DNA of 64,000 nucleotides, from assembly GCF_014195095.1 (NCBI RefSeq), contig NZ_JACIBC010000004.1, forward strand, positions 248,001 to 312,000, written 5' to 3'. The notes below the pieces were generated by a model. It did not search any database. It was not told the DNA's origin and saw nothing but the letters and a program-made list of their open reading frames with translations. This document shows positions 29,366-37,542 of the stretch, piece by piece. A program made the position numbers and the translations under genes. Every line of letters begins with the position of its first letter. The first letter of the stretch is position 1. Origin of the DNA: Rhizobium sp. BK602 (GTDB lineage: Bacteria > Pseudomonadota > Alphaproteobacteria > Rhizobiales > Rhizobiaceae).

Positions 29366-29746
29366 CCCTTTTCCAGGCCGCTCCCCCGTGCGGCCGTTTC
29401 AACCAGAGCAGACGAGAGCCCGCGGAGCTAACCTAGGGCGATCTAGGGAAAGGAAATATGGCAGTGCAGCAAAAAACAAGAGCGCACTGCCGGTGATTTC
29501 AATCGATTCAAGGGGAAAAAGGGCCATAAATCAGAGATACAAAACCGCCCGAACCCTATGAAACTCCGTGTTATTAAAAGGATTTAAGTGCCGCGTAATA
29601 TTTTGTGAACGAAAAAGGCAGCTTCCGACCACCCTACGAAATTTTCCGATTCGGTGAACATTTTTTTGCACCGCCACAAAAATTGTGATCGAAAGAGGAT
29701 CAAAATGCTGCAGCGATGCAAGCTGGCTGCGAAAGTTACGGCGGCG
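29366..29746 (-). promoter_or_regulatory. exoH promoter and leader region; exoI absent
   Basis: This 381-bp, comparatively AT-rich stretch lies between exoT and exoH, where S. meliloti has exoI. I see no exoI-like ORF. It holds a direct repeat CTAGGG at 29433-29438 and 29443-29448 (10-bp period) and an 8-bp stem-loop GGCAGTGC / GCACTGCC at 29460-29491. These are candidates for response-regulator binding and a leader hairpin upstream of exoH. Confidence 0.45.
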
Positions 29747-31234
29747 TCATTCTGCCGCCGGTTGCGGCTCCGCCTTCGGCGCCCGGCGCGACCGCACGAG
29801 TTCGACGAGTTTGCGCACCAGTGCCTTCTCCGTCAGAAGCACGAAGACGAGGTAGATCGCGCCGCCCACGACCGAACCGACGATGACCTGCAGGATGGCG
29901 CTCGGCATTGCCAGCTTCAGATGATCGAGCATGAAACGGACGATGAGCGCCATGACGAGGGCGGTGATCATCGGCCGGTTGCTGACGTAGAATCCCTGCA
30001 GGAACGGCGTGCCGTCGGCGCGGAAGACCGCCCAGGAATAGAAGACCAGCGTGACGACGCTGACGATGCAGAGCCAGACCATGGCATTGATCAGGTCGCC
30101 CGTGATCGCGCCATAGGCAACCGCGGCCGTGGTGATGATGGCGCGGATGACCGCCGACCAGAACAGGACATTGCCGCGGCCGACGCCCTTGAGATAGGGG
30201 ATGAAGGTGCTGCACGGCGTCAGGATGGCCTTGGACAGCGCCAAAAGCCCGAGCACCGGCCAGGCATAGGCCCATTTCTGCCCGAAGAGGACCAGCATGG
30301 CCGGCTCGGCGATCGCCCACAGCCCGAACATCATCGGCGCCAGCAGCACGGTCGTGACCTGCGTGCTCAGCATCAGCGCATCCGAGCGGCGCTTGCGGTC
30401 GTGCATCATGTGGCTGAAGGCCGGAAACAGCACGCCCATGACGGCGGAAAGCACGACCTGGTTGGGAATGCTGGCAAAGCGGTTGCCGGCGGAATAGGCG
30501 CCGGCATCGGCAAGACCCAGATAGCGGGCGATGATCACCATCGGTGACTGGAAGGTGACGAAATTGGCGATTTCCGAGCCCATCATCCCGAAGGAGAATT
30601 TCGTCAATCCGCGGACGCGGCTGAAGGAAAAGACCGGCCGGGGGAAATAGCGGGCGACGGTGTAGAGCCCGACGAGGCGCACGGTGGCCGAGACGAAAAG
30701 CTGTGCCACCAGCGACCAGACGCCATAACCGAACCAGGCGAGCGCGACCGCGATCAGCGCCCCAGACGTCTCGGAAATCATGCTCCAGACCGCATCCTTG
30801 CTGAAATTCATCCGCCGCGCCAGGATGGAATAGGCCACATCGGCGGCGAGCTGGATGGGAATCATGAAGGCCATGATACGCAAAAGATAGGCTGCCTCAC
30901 TTGCGCCCAGCAATGTTGCGAAGAAGTCGGCGAAGACGTAAAGACCCGTCGCCATCAACAGCGACACCGCCAGATTGACCCAGAAGACGGAGTGAATGGT
31001 GAGCATGTCCTCCTTTTCCTGGATGACGAGAGACGAGGTGAGCCCCGCGCCGCCGATCATTGCGAGGAACTGCACCACCGTCAGCGCCACGGCGACGACG
31101 CCGAATTCCTCCGGGGTCAGAATGCGCGCCAGGATCGGCACGGTGACAAATTTCAATCCGAACGTACTTGTCTTCGATAAAACGCTCCATCCGACATTGT
31201 TCGTTATCGAACGGACGCTAACTGTTGAGGTCAT
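29747..31234 (-). CDS. exoT: ExoT, Wzx-like succinoglycan flippase
   Basis: A 495-residue polysaccharide flippase of the Wzx/MATE-like group with about 12-14 membrane segments. VGWSVLSKTSTFGLKFVTVPILARILTPEEFGVVAVAL is the family's N-terminal signature split over the first two helices. It moves lipid-linked repeat units across the inner membrane. AGGA lies 8 bases before the ATG at 31234. It is separated from exoH by a promoter region and diverges from exoW. Confidence 0.9.
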   Translation of the reverse strand: MTSTVSVRSITNNVGWSVLSKTSTFGLKFVTVPILARILTPEEFGVVAVALTVVQFLAMIGGAGLTSSLVIQEKEDMLTIHSVFWVNLAVSLLMATGLYVFADFFATLLGASEAAYLLRIMAFMIPIQLAADVAYSILARRMNFSKDAVWSMISETSGALIAVALAWFGYGVWSLVAQLFVSATVRLVGLYTVARYFPRPVFSFSRVRGLTKFSFGMMGSEIANFVTFQSPMVIIARYLGLADAGAYSAGNRFASIPNQVVLSAVMGVLFPAFSHMMHDRKRRSDALMLSTQVTTVLLAPMMFGLWAIAEPAMLVLFGQKWAYAWPVLGLLALSKAILTPCSTFIPYLKGVGRGNVLFWSAVIRAIITTAAVAYGAITGDLINAMVWLCIVSVVTLVFYSWAVFRADGTPFLQGFYVSNRPMITALVMALIVRFMLDHLKLAMPSAILQVIVGSVVGGAIYLVFVLLTEKALVRKLVELVRSRRAPKAEPQPAAE

Positions 31235-31354
31235 GACGACATCCTATCTCTTGGGGGGCGGCTGGAGATCAGCGATGAAGATTGTCGAAAAATGCATGTC
31301 CGCGACCCTGGGAGGGGGGCGCAAACTCTTTGTTGAAAAACGTAAGGCGAAAAA
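31235..31354. promoter_or_regulatory. exoT-exoW divergent promoter region
   Basis: A 120-bp space between the divergent exoT and exoW starts. It must contain both promoters. No repeat or operator could be recognised. Confidence 0.35.
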
Positions 31355-32314
31355 ATGGCGTCAATTACGATTGTTATCCCCTTCTACCAGAAACAGACAG
31401 GCATTCTGCAGCGCGCATTGAGGTCGATATCTAGGCAAGAGTTTCAGGATTTCGATATCCTCATCATCGATGATGAATCGCCGCTCCCCGCCGAAAGCGA
31501 ACTTCAATCTCTCTCGGACGAGGAACGTCGGCGCATCACGGTCATCCGTCAACCCAATGCCGGCCCCGGCGGCGCGCGCAATGCCGGCCTCGACAATGTG
31601 CCGGCGACAAGCCGCTTCGTCGCCTTCCTCGATTCCGACGACGAATGGACGCCACAGCATCTCGGCAATGCCTTCGCGGCGCTGACGCGCCACGATGCCG
31701 ACTGCTATTGGGACTCGATCGAGGGCGGCGAGGAGTTTTCCTATCACTTCGGCATGGACGAGCTGGCAAAGGCCCCCGATGCCGTGCGCCTTTCCGACAG
31801 GCCGTCGCTGATCGAAATTCCCGACATCGCCAGCGTGATGCTGAAGGACTGGGGCTTTCTGCACCTCTCCTGCATGGTCATCGGCCGGCCGCTGTTCGAG
31901 AAGATCCGCTTTGAAGCGGCGCTGCGGCTGGCGGCCGAGGACGTGCTGTTCTTCTGCGATTGCATCCTGGCGGCCAAGCGCGTGCTGCTCTGCGAAGATG
32001 CCGGCGCCCTGCGCGGCGAAGGCATGAACATCTTCCACAGCATCGACAATGATTCCCCACAATTCCTGCGCCAGCAGTTCAACACCTGGACGGCGCTCGA
32101 CACGCTGGAACAGCGTTTTTCGCGCCGGCCACAGGATATCGCCACCATTCGCGACTGCAAGAACCGCGCCCGCAAGCAGGCTCTCTGGAGCCAGATGCGG
32201 CAGCTCCGGCGGCTGCGCGTGCCGCAGGTCGGGCTGCTGGCAAAATGGGCCTGGCGCGACCCCGGCATATTGCAGAGCGCGATGCAGCTTGCCGCCGGCA
32301 AGTTGGCGCCCTAG
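31355..32314 (+). CDS. exoW: ExoW, succinoglycan glycosyltransferase (GT2)
   Basis: Family 2 glycosyltransferase of 319 residues with ITIVIPFYQKQTGILQRAL, ILIIDDESPLPAES, GPGGARNAGLD and LDSDDEWTP. In S. meliloti ExoW adds a terminal side-chain glucose that then receives pyruvate. AAGGCG is placed before the ATG. exoV follows after 85 bp on the same strand. Confidence 0.9.
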   Translation: MASITIVIPFYQKQTGILQRALRSISRQEFQDFDILIIDDESPLPAESELQSLSDEERRRITVIRQPNAGPGGARNAGLDNVPATSRFVAFLDSDDEWTPQHLGNAFAALTRHDADCYWDSIEGGEEFSYHFGMDELAKAPDAVRLSDRPSLIEIPDIASVMLKDWGFLHLSCMVIGRPLFEKIRFEAALRLAAEDVLFFCDCILAAKRVLLCEDAGALRGEGMNIFHSIDNDSPQFLRQQFNTWTALDTLEQRFSRRPQDIATIRDCKNRARKQALWSQMRQLRRLRVPQVGLLAKWAWRDPGILQSAMQLAAGKLAP

Positions 32315-32399
32315 TTTGTGCACCGCAGCAAAGCTGTTCATGCCCCATGCTAGAGCCAATGCATGTTCAGCTCGTCTCTAGATTAGCAAGGAGTCCTGT

Positions 32400-33341
32400 A
32401 TGAAGCCGTTCCACTGGGAATCCACCCATGGCAATTTCGGTGACGATCTCAATCTCTGGCTCTGGGATTTTCTCCTCCCCGGCCTGCGCAACGTTCATGA
32501 AGAAACATTGCTGGTCGGTGTCGGCACCGTCCTCAACACCCTGATCCTGCCGCTCGAGGGCCGCAAGCTGGTGATCGGCAGCGGCTTCGGCTATGGCTCG
32601 CTTCCCGACATGAGCGACCGGAACCTATGGGATATCCGCAGCGTGCGCGGCCCGCTGACGGCCGAAAAGGTCGGCCTGCCCCAGGACATGGGCATCATCG
32701 ACCCGGCCGTCATGGTGACCGAGATGCCGGAATTCAAAAACCTGCCGAAGAGCGGCCGCCGCACCTTCGTGCCGCATTGGGAATCCGCCGCTGCGGGCCT
32801 CTGGCCGGAGATCTGCAAGACCGTCGGCCTCTCCTATCTCGACCCGCGCGGCGAGGCGAAGGCCGTGATCCGCGAGATCGCCACCTCCGAGCTGATCGTC
32901 GCCGAATCCATGCACGGCGCCATCCTCGCCGACGCCTTCCGCGTGCCGTGGATCGCCGTCAGCACCTCGCGGTCGATCAACAGCTTCAAATGGAACGACT
33001 GGGCCCGCTCGCTCGGCGTCACCTATGCGCCGAAACATGTTCCCGTCTCCACGCGCGCCGAAGCGATCGCCAAGGGCGCCCGTTTCTGGGGCGTCGGCTT
33101 CGAACGCAACGAACAGGCGGCCGAGGAATTGGAGAAGCGGCGCGAGGGCGAAACCGTGGTTGCCGATCCGGAACAGACGACGCTTCGCGTCATGGCCAAG
33201 CAGGCGCTCGCCGTGCCGTCGGCCCTGGCGCTGTGGCAGGCCAGCAAGGGCAAGCCGCAATTGAGCAGCGATGCCGCCCTTGCCGCGCGCAAGGAGCGTT
33301 TCATGGCGGTGATCGACGGCGTCCGCCGCGATTACTTCTGA
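32400..33341 (+). CDS. exoV: ExoV, succinoglycan pyruvyltransferase
   Basis: A 313-residue member of the polysaccharide pyruvyl transferase family. It attaches the pyruvate ketal to the terminal glucose of the side chain. Family motifs are NFGDDLNLWLWD at residues 11-22, IGSGFGYGSLPD and the conserved SELIVAESMHGAILADAFRVPW block. AAGGAG lies before the ATG. It converges with exoU, with 23 bp between the stops. Confidence 0.92.
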   Translation: MKPFHWESTHGNFGDDLNLWLWDFLLPGLRNVHEETLLVGVGTVLNTLILPLEGRKLVIGSGFGYGSLPDMSDRNLWDIRSVRGPLTAEKVGLPQDMGIIDPAVMVTEMPEFKNLPKSGRRTFVPHWESAAAGLWPEICKTVGLSYLDPRGEAKAVIREIATSELIVAESMHGAILADAFRVPWIAVSTSRSINSFKWNDWARSLGVTYAPKHVPVSTRAEAIAKGARFWGVGFERNEQAAEELEKRREGETVVADPEQTTLRVMAKQALAVPSALALWQASKGKPQLSSDAALAARKERFMAVIDGVRRDYF

Positions 33342-33364
33342 CCCGAAAGCCAGTTCGATAACCC

Positions 33365-34387
33365 TTATTCGGGGACGGCCTGCAGCAGATAGCGCAGGCC
33401 GTTCGTTCCCGAATGGGCGATCGGCGCGCCGCCACCCTTGCGGAAACGCTCGGTCTTGTCGGCGAGAATGCCGCCGGCGATGGCCGGGATAGCTGCCGGC
33501 TTGCCCAAGGCATAGGAGGCTGCGGCCGCAAGGCCGGACTGCGACTTCACATCGAGAAAATGCCGCAGTTCGTAGCGGCCGCGAATATGCTCCTCATGGC
33601 GGCGTATGGCGGCCGCGTCGCTGTGCGACAACCCGCCGGCGGCAAGGATCGCCCGGTCCGCCTCGTAGAGACGGCGCAGATCCTCGGTGCGATGCCGGCC
33701 GCTGAGCGAATTGCTGCGCACGACGGCGCCGTAGCCGCAGCTATGGATGATCTTGTAGCGCGCACCCTTGGCGAGCGCCCGCACATAGAGATCGTAATCC
33801 TCGCCGAGCCGCAGCGCCTCGTCGTAGCGCAAGCCGTGCCTGTCGAGGAACGAGCGCCGCATCAGCGGCTTCAGAAAGCCGATCTCGCCGCGCCGCACGC
33901 CGCGCTTGGAGATATTGCCTTCGACAAAGGCCACCAGATCGAGAAAACGCGGTTTGGGATCAAAACGGTCGAGCATCGTATAGGCGTTCGGAACCGTATC
34001 GGCATCGACGAAGGCGATATTGTCGGCGGCGAAATCCCAGTCGTTGTCGGCAAGCAACGGCCTGAAGCGGCCCGGAAAGAAGAAATCGTCAGCATCGAGG
34101 ATGCCGATAAGCGGTGCCCGCGATATCTCGATGGCGCGATTGCGCGCGGCCGATGGACCGCGATTCCTCTCGAATTCCTCGATGATCAACCGTCCGGTGC
34201 CATCATCCGCCTGTCTTGCCGCCGCCGCCGTGCCATCAGTCGAACCATCGTCGATGACGACGACCTCGGCCACTTCCGGCTCGCGCAACGCCGAAGCGAC
34301 GGCCAGCCCAATGGTGTCGCTGGCATTCTTCGCGGCAATGATTACGCAGACATTGTTTTCGGCACTGTCGGTCAAGTCAGCCTCCAT
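33365..34387 (-). CDS. exoU: ExoU, succinoglycan glycosyltransferase (GT2)
   Basis: Family 2 glycosyltransferase of 340 residues with VCVIIAAKNASDTIGLAV, EVVVIDDGSTDGTAAAARQ, RGPSAARNRAIEI and LDADDFFFPGR. In S. meliloti ExoU adds a side-chain glucose before ExoW. The ribosome site before the ATG at 34387 is poor, so it may depend on coupling with or transcription from exoX, 78 bp upstream. Its last 48 bases form a large hairpin. Confidence 0.9.
   Translation of the reverse strand: MEADLTDSAENNVCVIIAAKNASDTIGLAVASALREPEVAEVVVIDDGSTDGTAAAARQADDGTGRLIIEEFERNRGPSAARNRAIEISRAPLIGILDADDFFFPGRFRPLLADNDWDFAADNIAFVDADTVPNAYTMLDRFDPKPRFLDLVAFVEGNISKRGVRRGEIGFLKPLMRRSFLDRHGLRYDEALRLGEDYDLYVRALAKGARYKIIHSCGYGAVVRSNSLSGRHRTEDLRRLYEADRAILAAGGLSHSDAAAIRRHEEHIRGRYELRHFLDVKSQSGLAAAASYALGKPAAIPAIAGGILADKTERFRKGGGAPIAHSGTNGLRYLLQAVPE
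33367..33414. terminator. Bipartite hairpin in the exoU 3' end, facing exoV
   Basis: ATTCGGG / CCCGAAT (outer, 7 bp) and ACGGCCTGC / GCAGGCCGT (inner, 9 bp, 10-base loop) form one long structure. It occupies the last codons of exoU and starts 26 bases after the exoV stop. It is well placed to end exoV transcripts, and possibly exoU transcripts. Confidence 0.5.
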
Positions 34388-34464
34388 CGTTCTGTCGGAG
34401 ACTTAGGACGACAACAGCAATCCGGCAACCGTATGGTCACCAAAAGATACGCCAGAGACCGGCG

Positions 34465-34755
34465 TCAGGGATTGAAGGGTTCGGAACGATTGAGGTTGGC
34501 CGCGGGCAGGCCGCCGACCTTGTCACCGTCGCGCGCCGGCGTTCCGGCCATGCCTTCGTTCAGCAAGGCATGGCGCGCATTGCGTTCCTTCCAGACCAGG
34601 AAAACAACACCCGCGAAATAACCGATCTGCAGCAGGATGGCGCAAATCAACGTTTCGATCAGCGTAACCGAAAGCGAATGCGTCAGGAAATAAGTCGCGA
34701 CGGCGAAAACGGCTAGCGTGCCCGCCATGCTGATGAAGACACGTGGCGCGTACAT
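34465..34755 (-). CDS. exoX: ExoX, small membrane inhibitor of exopolysaccharide synthesis
   Basis: A 96-residue inner-membrane protein starting MYAPRVFISMAGTLAVFAV, as in rhizobial ExoX/PsiA-type proteins. Two hydrophobic segments lie at about residues 7-28 and 32-55, then a soluble tail. In S. meliloti and Rhizobium the ratio of ExoX to ExoY sets exopolysaccharide output, ExoX acting after transcription as an inhibitor. GAGG lies before the ATG. It diverges from exoY across a 740-bp control region and precedes exoU. Confidence 0.9.
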   Translation of the reverse strand: MYAPRVFISMAGTLAVFAVATYFLTHSLSVTLIETLICAILLQIGYFAGVVFLVWKERNARHALLNEGMAGTPARDGDKVGGLPAANLNRSEPFNP

Positions 34756-35495
34756 AAGATTTACCTCGCGCGCACGAATATCTGAAGAAAAGTAATCAAG
34801 GTCTTTCCTCCCTCAGTAGACCCAGAACTTAAATATATTTTATGATTCATTGAGATTCAACCAATCCAGAGCAATCCGTTACAAATTGATACGACCCTAG
34901 CGCCGACCTCGTTAAAACTACTCCTCTGGAATAAGTACAATTGCATTTATTGTGTTTTTTCCTCTGACGGCACTCCATCAAAGGTTGTTCGCAAAATTTT
35001 CACATACAATTTTCATGCTGCTAATCGATTAGTGCCGCGATCGGGAATTCAAACAATTCAATCAACTTTTATTACAAAGTCCCGCGACAGGGGCCGTCAA
35101 TATGTGCACTGCAATATGTTATTGCATCGCAATATTTTTCACCCAATATCAAGTCCAGTCATGAACGATCACAAGCCGTCAAAGCCTATCCCCGCTAAAA
35201 CCCATGAAAAAATCCGGCGACATGATCTTTAAATCCCTCCTAGACTATTGCCACCCACGTAAGAAATACATCTGTTCGGCATTCTTACAACGTACATACT
35301 GCAAGAACTATTACTCGATAAGCAAATGAACTTGGCTCTTCCAGCGCGCTGGCGGTAAAAGCGTACCACGAATTCGCGTCGCCATAAAAATTTGGCTTAA
35401 AAAAACCAAATCCCGACCTACACTCCTCGCTGCATAGCACTAACTACGCGACCGACATTCCCGACCAATTCGCCAACATGAATGGAGTGATCTCT
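34756..35495. promoter_or_regulatory. AT-rich exoX-exoY control region
   Basis: A 740-bp stretch, clearly richer in A+T than its surroundings, with no convincing gene. It contains short perfect palindromes CTAATCGATTAG (35021-35032) and CCAGCGCGCTGG (35341-35352) and a small stem ATTTGG / CCAAAT (35390-35411). A 66-codon ORF at 35032-35232 lacks a ribosome site and normal composition. In S. meliloti the exoX-exoY region receives several regulators (MucR, ExoS/ChvI among them); the length and AT bias fit such a role here. Confidence 0.6.
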
Positions 35496-36176
35496 ATGAA
35501 GTCTGCGACGAGATCGGCCACATCGGCTTTTTTCAGCGCTGCGGAAAACGACGTTTTTCCGCCAACAGGTGGAGTACTAAAGAGGGCGTTCGACGTGAGC
35601 GCCGCCCTGGCGGCGCTGATCCTGATCAGCCCTCTCTTCCTTATGCTTATGCTCCTGGTGAAGTTTTCGGACCGGGGGCCTATCTTCTACGGTCATCGCC
35701 GCATCGGTCACAATGGCAAGACCTTCCGTTGCATGAAGTTTCGCACCATGGTCGTCGACGGCGACAGGGTTCTGCAGGCCTATCTGCAAAACAATCCGCG
35801 GGCCATGGAAGAATGGCGTGAAACGCGCAAGCTGCAGAATGACCCCCGCGTCACTCTTGTCGGCGCCGTTCTCCGCAAGTTGAGCCTCGACGAACTGCCG
35901 CAGCTCATCAATATCATTCGCGGCGAAATGAGCGTCGTCGGCCCCCGTCCGGTCGTCGAGGACGAACTCGAGCGTTACGACGCCTCCGCCATCTACTATC
36001 TCCAGTCGCGCCCCGGCCTGACGGGCCTGTGGCAGGTCAGCGGCCGCAACGACGTCTCCTACGAGAGCCGCGTCGCCTTCGATACGCATTACGTCAAGAA
36101 CTGGTCGCTTGGCAGCGACATGATGATCATTGCCAAAACCATTCCTGCGGTCTGCCTTTCGCGCGGCAGCTACTGA
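35496..36176 (+). CDS. exoY: ExoY, galactosyl-P undecaprenol transferase that starts succinoglycan
   Basis: Polyprenyl glycosylphosphotransferase of 226 residues that transfers galactose-1-phosphate to the lipid carrier, the committed first step. One membrane segment lies at about residues 36-58. Family motifs are [46 protein letters not shown] and [19 protein letters not shown]. The start at 35496 ([13 protein letters not shown]) matches memory of S. meliloti ExoY and follows GGAGTGA; an ATG at 35478 is in frame. It is followed by a terminator-like hairpin before exoF. Confidence 0.95.
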   Translation: MKSATRSATSAFFSAAENDVFPPTGGVLKRAFDVSAALAALILISPLFLMLMLLVKFSDRGPIFYGHRRIGHNGKTFRCMKFRTMVVDGDRVLQAYLQNNPRAMEEWRETRKLQNDPRVTLVGAVLRKLSLDELPQLINIIRGEMSVVGPRPVVEDELERYDASAIYYLQSRPGLTGLWQVSGRNDVSYESRVAFDTHYVKNWSLGSDMMIIAKTIPAVCLSRGSY

Positions 36177-36190
36177 CGACGAACGCAGCG

Positions 36191-36230
36191 ACCGCAGGAG
36201 GCTCCTGCGGTTTTCCCCGTGCTTGCGGGG
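36191..36230 (+). terminator. Terminator or attenuator between exoY and exoF
   Basis: A perfect 10-bp inverted repeat ACCGCAGGAG / CTCCTGCGGT (36191-36211) starts 14 bases after the exoY stop and runs into TTTT. A second hairpin CCCCG / CGGGG (36215-36230) follows. Since exoF has no other obvious promoter, this looks like a partial terminator lowering exoFQZ relative to exoY, or an mRNA 3'-end protector. Confidence 0.6.
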
Positions 36231-36258
36231 CTGCAATCCAATAACAGGGAAGTCCTGC

Positions 36259-37533
36259 ATGATTGAAATTCAGCCTTCTGGTAGGCTCGTTGGCGCAACC
36301 ACATCTTTTCGTTGCGCAGCTCTCCTTTTCCTCAGCCTGTGCACGGTAACAGGCAGCGCCCGCGCCGACAGCCTTCCAGGCTATCACCTGGGCGTCATGG
36401 ACAAGCTCCGCATTCGTGTTGCAGAATGGCAGACGGCAGAGGGCACGATCCGCGACTGGTCGGTGATTTCGGGCGACTACACGGTCGGTCCCTCCGGTGC
36501 TGTTTCCATTCCCTTCATCGGCGACATGCCGGCCAGCGGCAAAACGACGGATGAGATCGCCGAGGCGATCGGCCTCGGGCTGCAGAAGCAATTCGGCCTG
36601 CGCGACCGGCCGTCAGCCTCCGTCGAGCTGTCGCAGTTCCGGCCGATCTATCTGTCCGGCGAAGTCCAGAATCCCGGCGAATATCCCTTTGCACCGAACC
36701 TTTCCGTCCTGAAGGCGATCAGCCTGGGCGGCGGCATGCGCCGCGCCGATGCGGGCCAGCGCTTTGCCCGCGACTTCATCAACGCCAAGGGTGATGCCGT
36801 CGTCCTCATGGCCGAACGCGGACGTCTCCTGATGCGCAAGGCCCGCCTGCTGGCGGAGCTTGCCGGCAAGGAACAGATCGACGTTCCCTCGGATCTGCAG
36901 AAATTGCCGCAATCCGCCGATTTGCTCGCCAGCGAAGAAGCGCTGATGAAGACGCGCAGCCAGCGCATGAAAACGCAATTGCAGGCGCTGGCGGACCTGA
37001 AGGTGCTGCTGCAAGGCGAGGTCGAGGCGCTGGCCAAGAAGACCGACACGCTGAACCGCCAGCTGGATCTCGCCAAGGCAGACCGCGACAAGGTCGAGAG
37101 CCTGGCCGAAAGAGGCCTGGAACTTGCCTCGCGCAGGATCTCGGCCGAGCAGCGCGCCTCCGACGTGGAAACCAACCTGCTGGATACCGACACGGCATCG
37201 CTGAACGCCAAGCAGAGCATCAGCAAGGCCAATCAAGACGAGAATACCGTGCGCAACGACTGGCAGAACTCGCTTGCGCAGGATCTGCAGGACACCGATA
37301 CCCAGCTGGAAACCCTGCAGCTCAAGCTTTCGACCAGCCAGTCGCTGATGCAGGAGGCGGTCGCGCAATCGGCCGACGCCGGCAATATCGACCCCGGCGG
37401 ACAGGGCGTGCAGGTGGTCTACACGATCGTTCGGGAGGAAAATGGCCAGGCGAAGGAGATTCCCGCTCAGGAGAATACCCAGGTCCTGCCAGGCGACCTC
37501 ATCAAGGTGAGCGCCGGTCTCGCCATGCGCTAA
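36259..37533 (+). CDS. exoF: ExoF, outer-membrane polysaccharide export protein (OPX family)
   Basis: A 424-residue periplasmic/outer-membrane auxiliary protein. Signal peptide about residues 1-36 ends near SARA. The Poly_export domain (YHLGVMDKLRIRVAEWQ to about residue 110) and a SLBB-like part (IYLSGEVQNPGEYPF) follow, and then a long helical region at about 170-380 rich in coiled-coil heptads. It works with ExoP and ExoQ in polymer export. AGGGA precedes the ATG at 36259. exoQ begins 10 bp downstream. Confidence 0.92.
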   Translation: MIEIQPSGRLVGATTSFRCAALLFLSLCTVTGSARADSLPGYHLGVMDKLRIRVAEWQTAEGTIRDWSVISGDYTVGPSGAVSIPFIGDMPASGKTTDEIAEAIGLGLQKQFGLRDRPSASVELSQFRPIYLSGEVQNPGEYPFAPNLSVLKAISLGGGMRRADAGQRFARDFINAKGDAVVLMAERGRLLMRKARLLAELAGKEQIDVPSDLQKLPQSADLLASEEALMKTRSQRMKTQLQALADLKVLLQGEVEALAKKTDTLNRQLDLAKADRDKVESLAERGLELASRRISAEQRASDVETNLLDTDTASLNAKQSISKANQDENTVRNDWQNSLAQDLQDTDTQLETLQLKLSTSQSLMQEAVAQSADAGNIDPGGQGVQVVYTIVREENGQAKEIPAQENTQVLPGDLIKVSAGLAMR

Positions 37534-37542
37534 GGAGAGTCG

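Noticed and set aside
28236..29402. Upstream continuation of the exoK frame through exoH
   Set aside because: ExoK has a clear signal peptide and ribosome site at 28235; the extension is the out-of-frame reading of exoH.
29654..30547. 297-codon plus-strand ORF at the exoT end
   Set aside because: Mostly antisense to exoT, with a Arg/His/Asp-rich product and no domain; not exoI.
35032..35232. 66-codon plus-strand ORF in the exoX-exoY space
   Set aside because: No ribosome site, atypical composition and no family resemblance; it is better explained as regulatory DNA.
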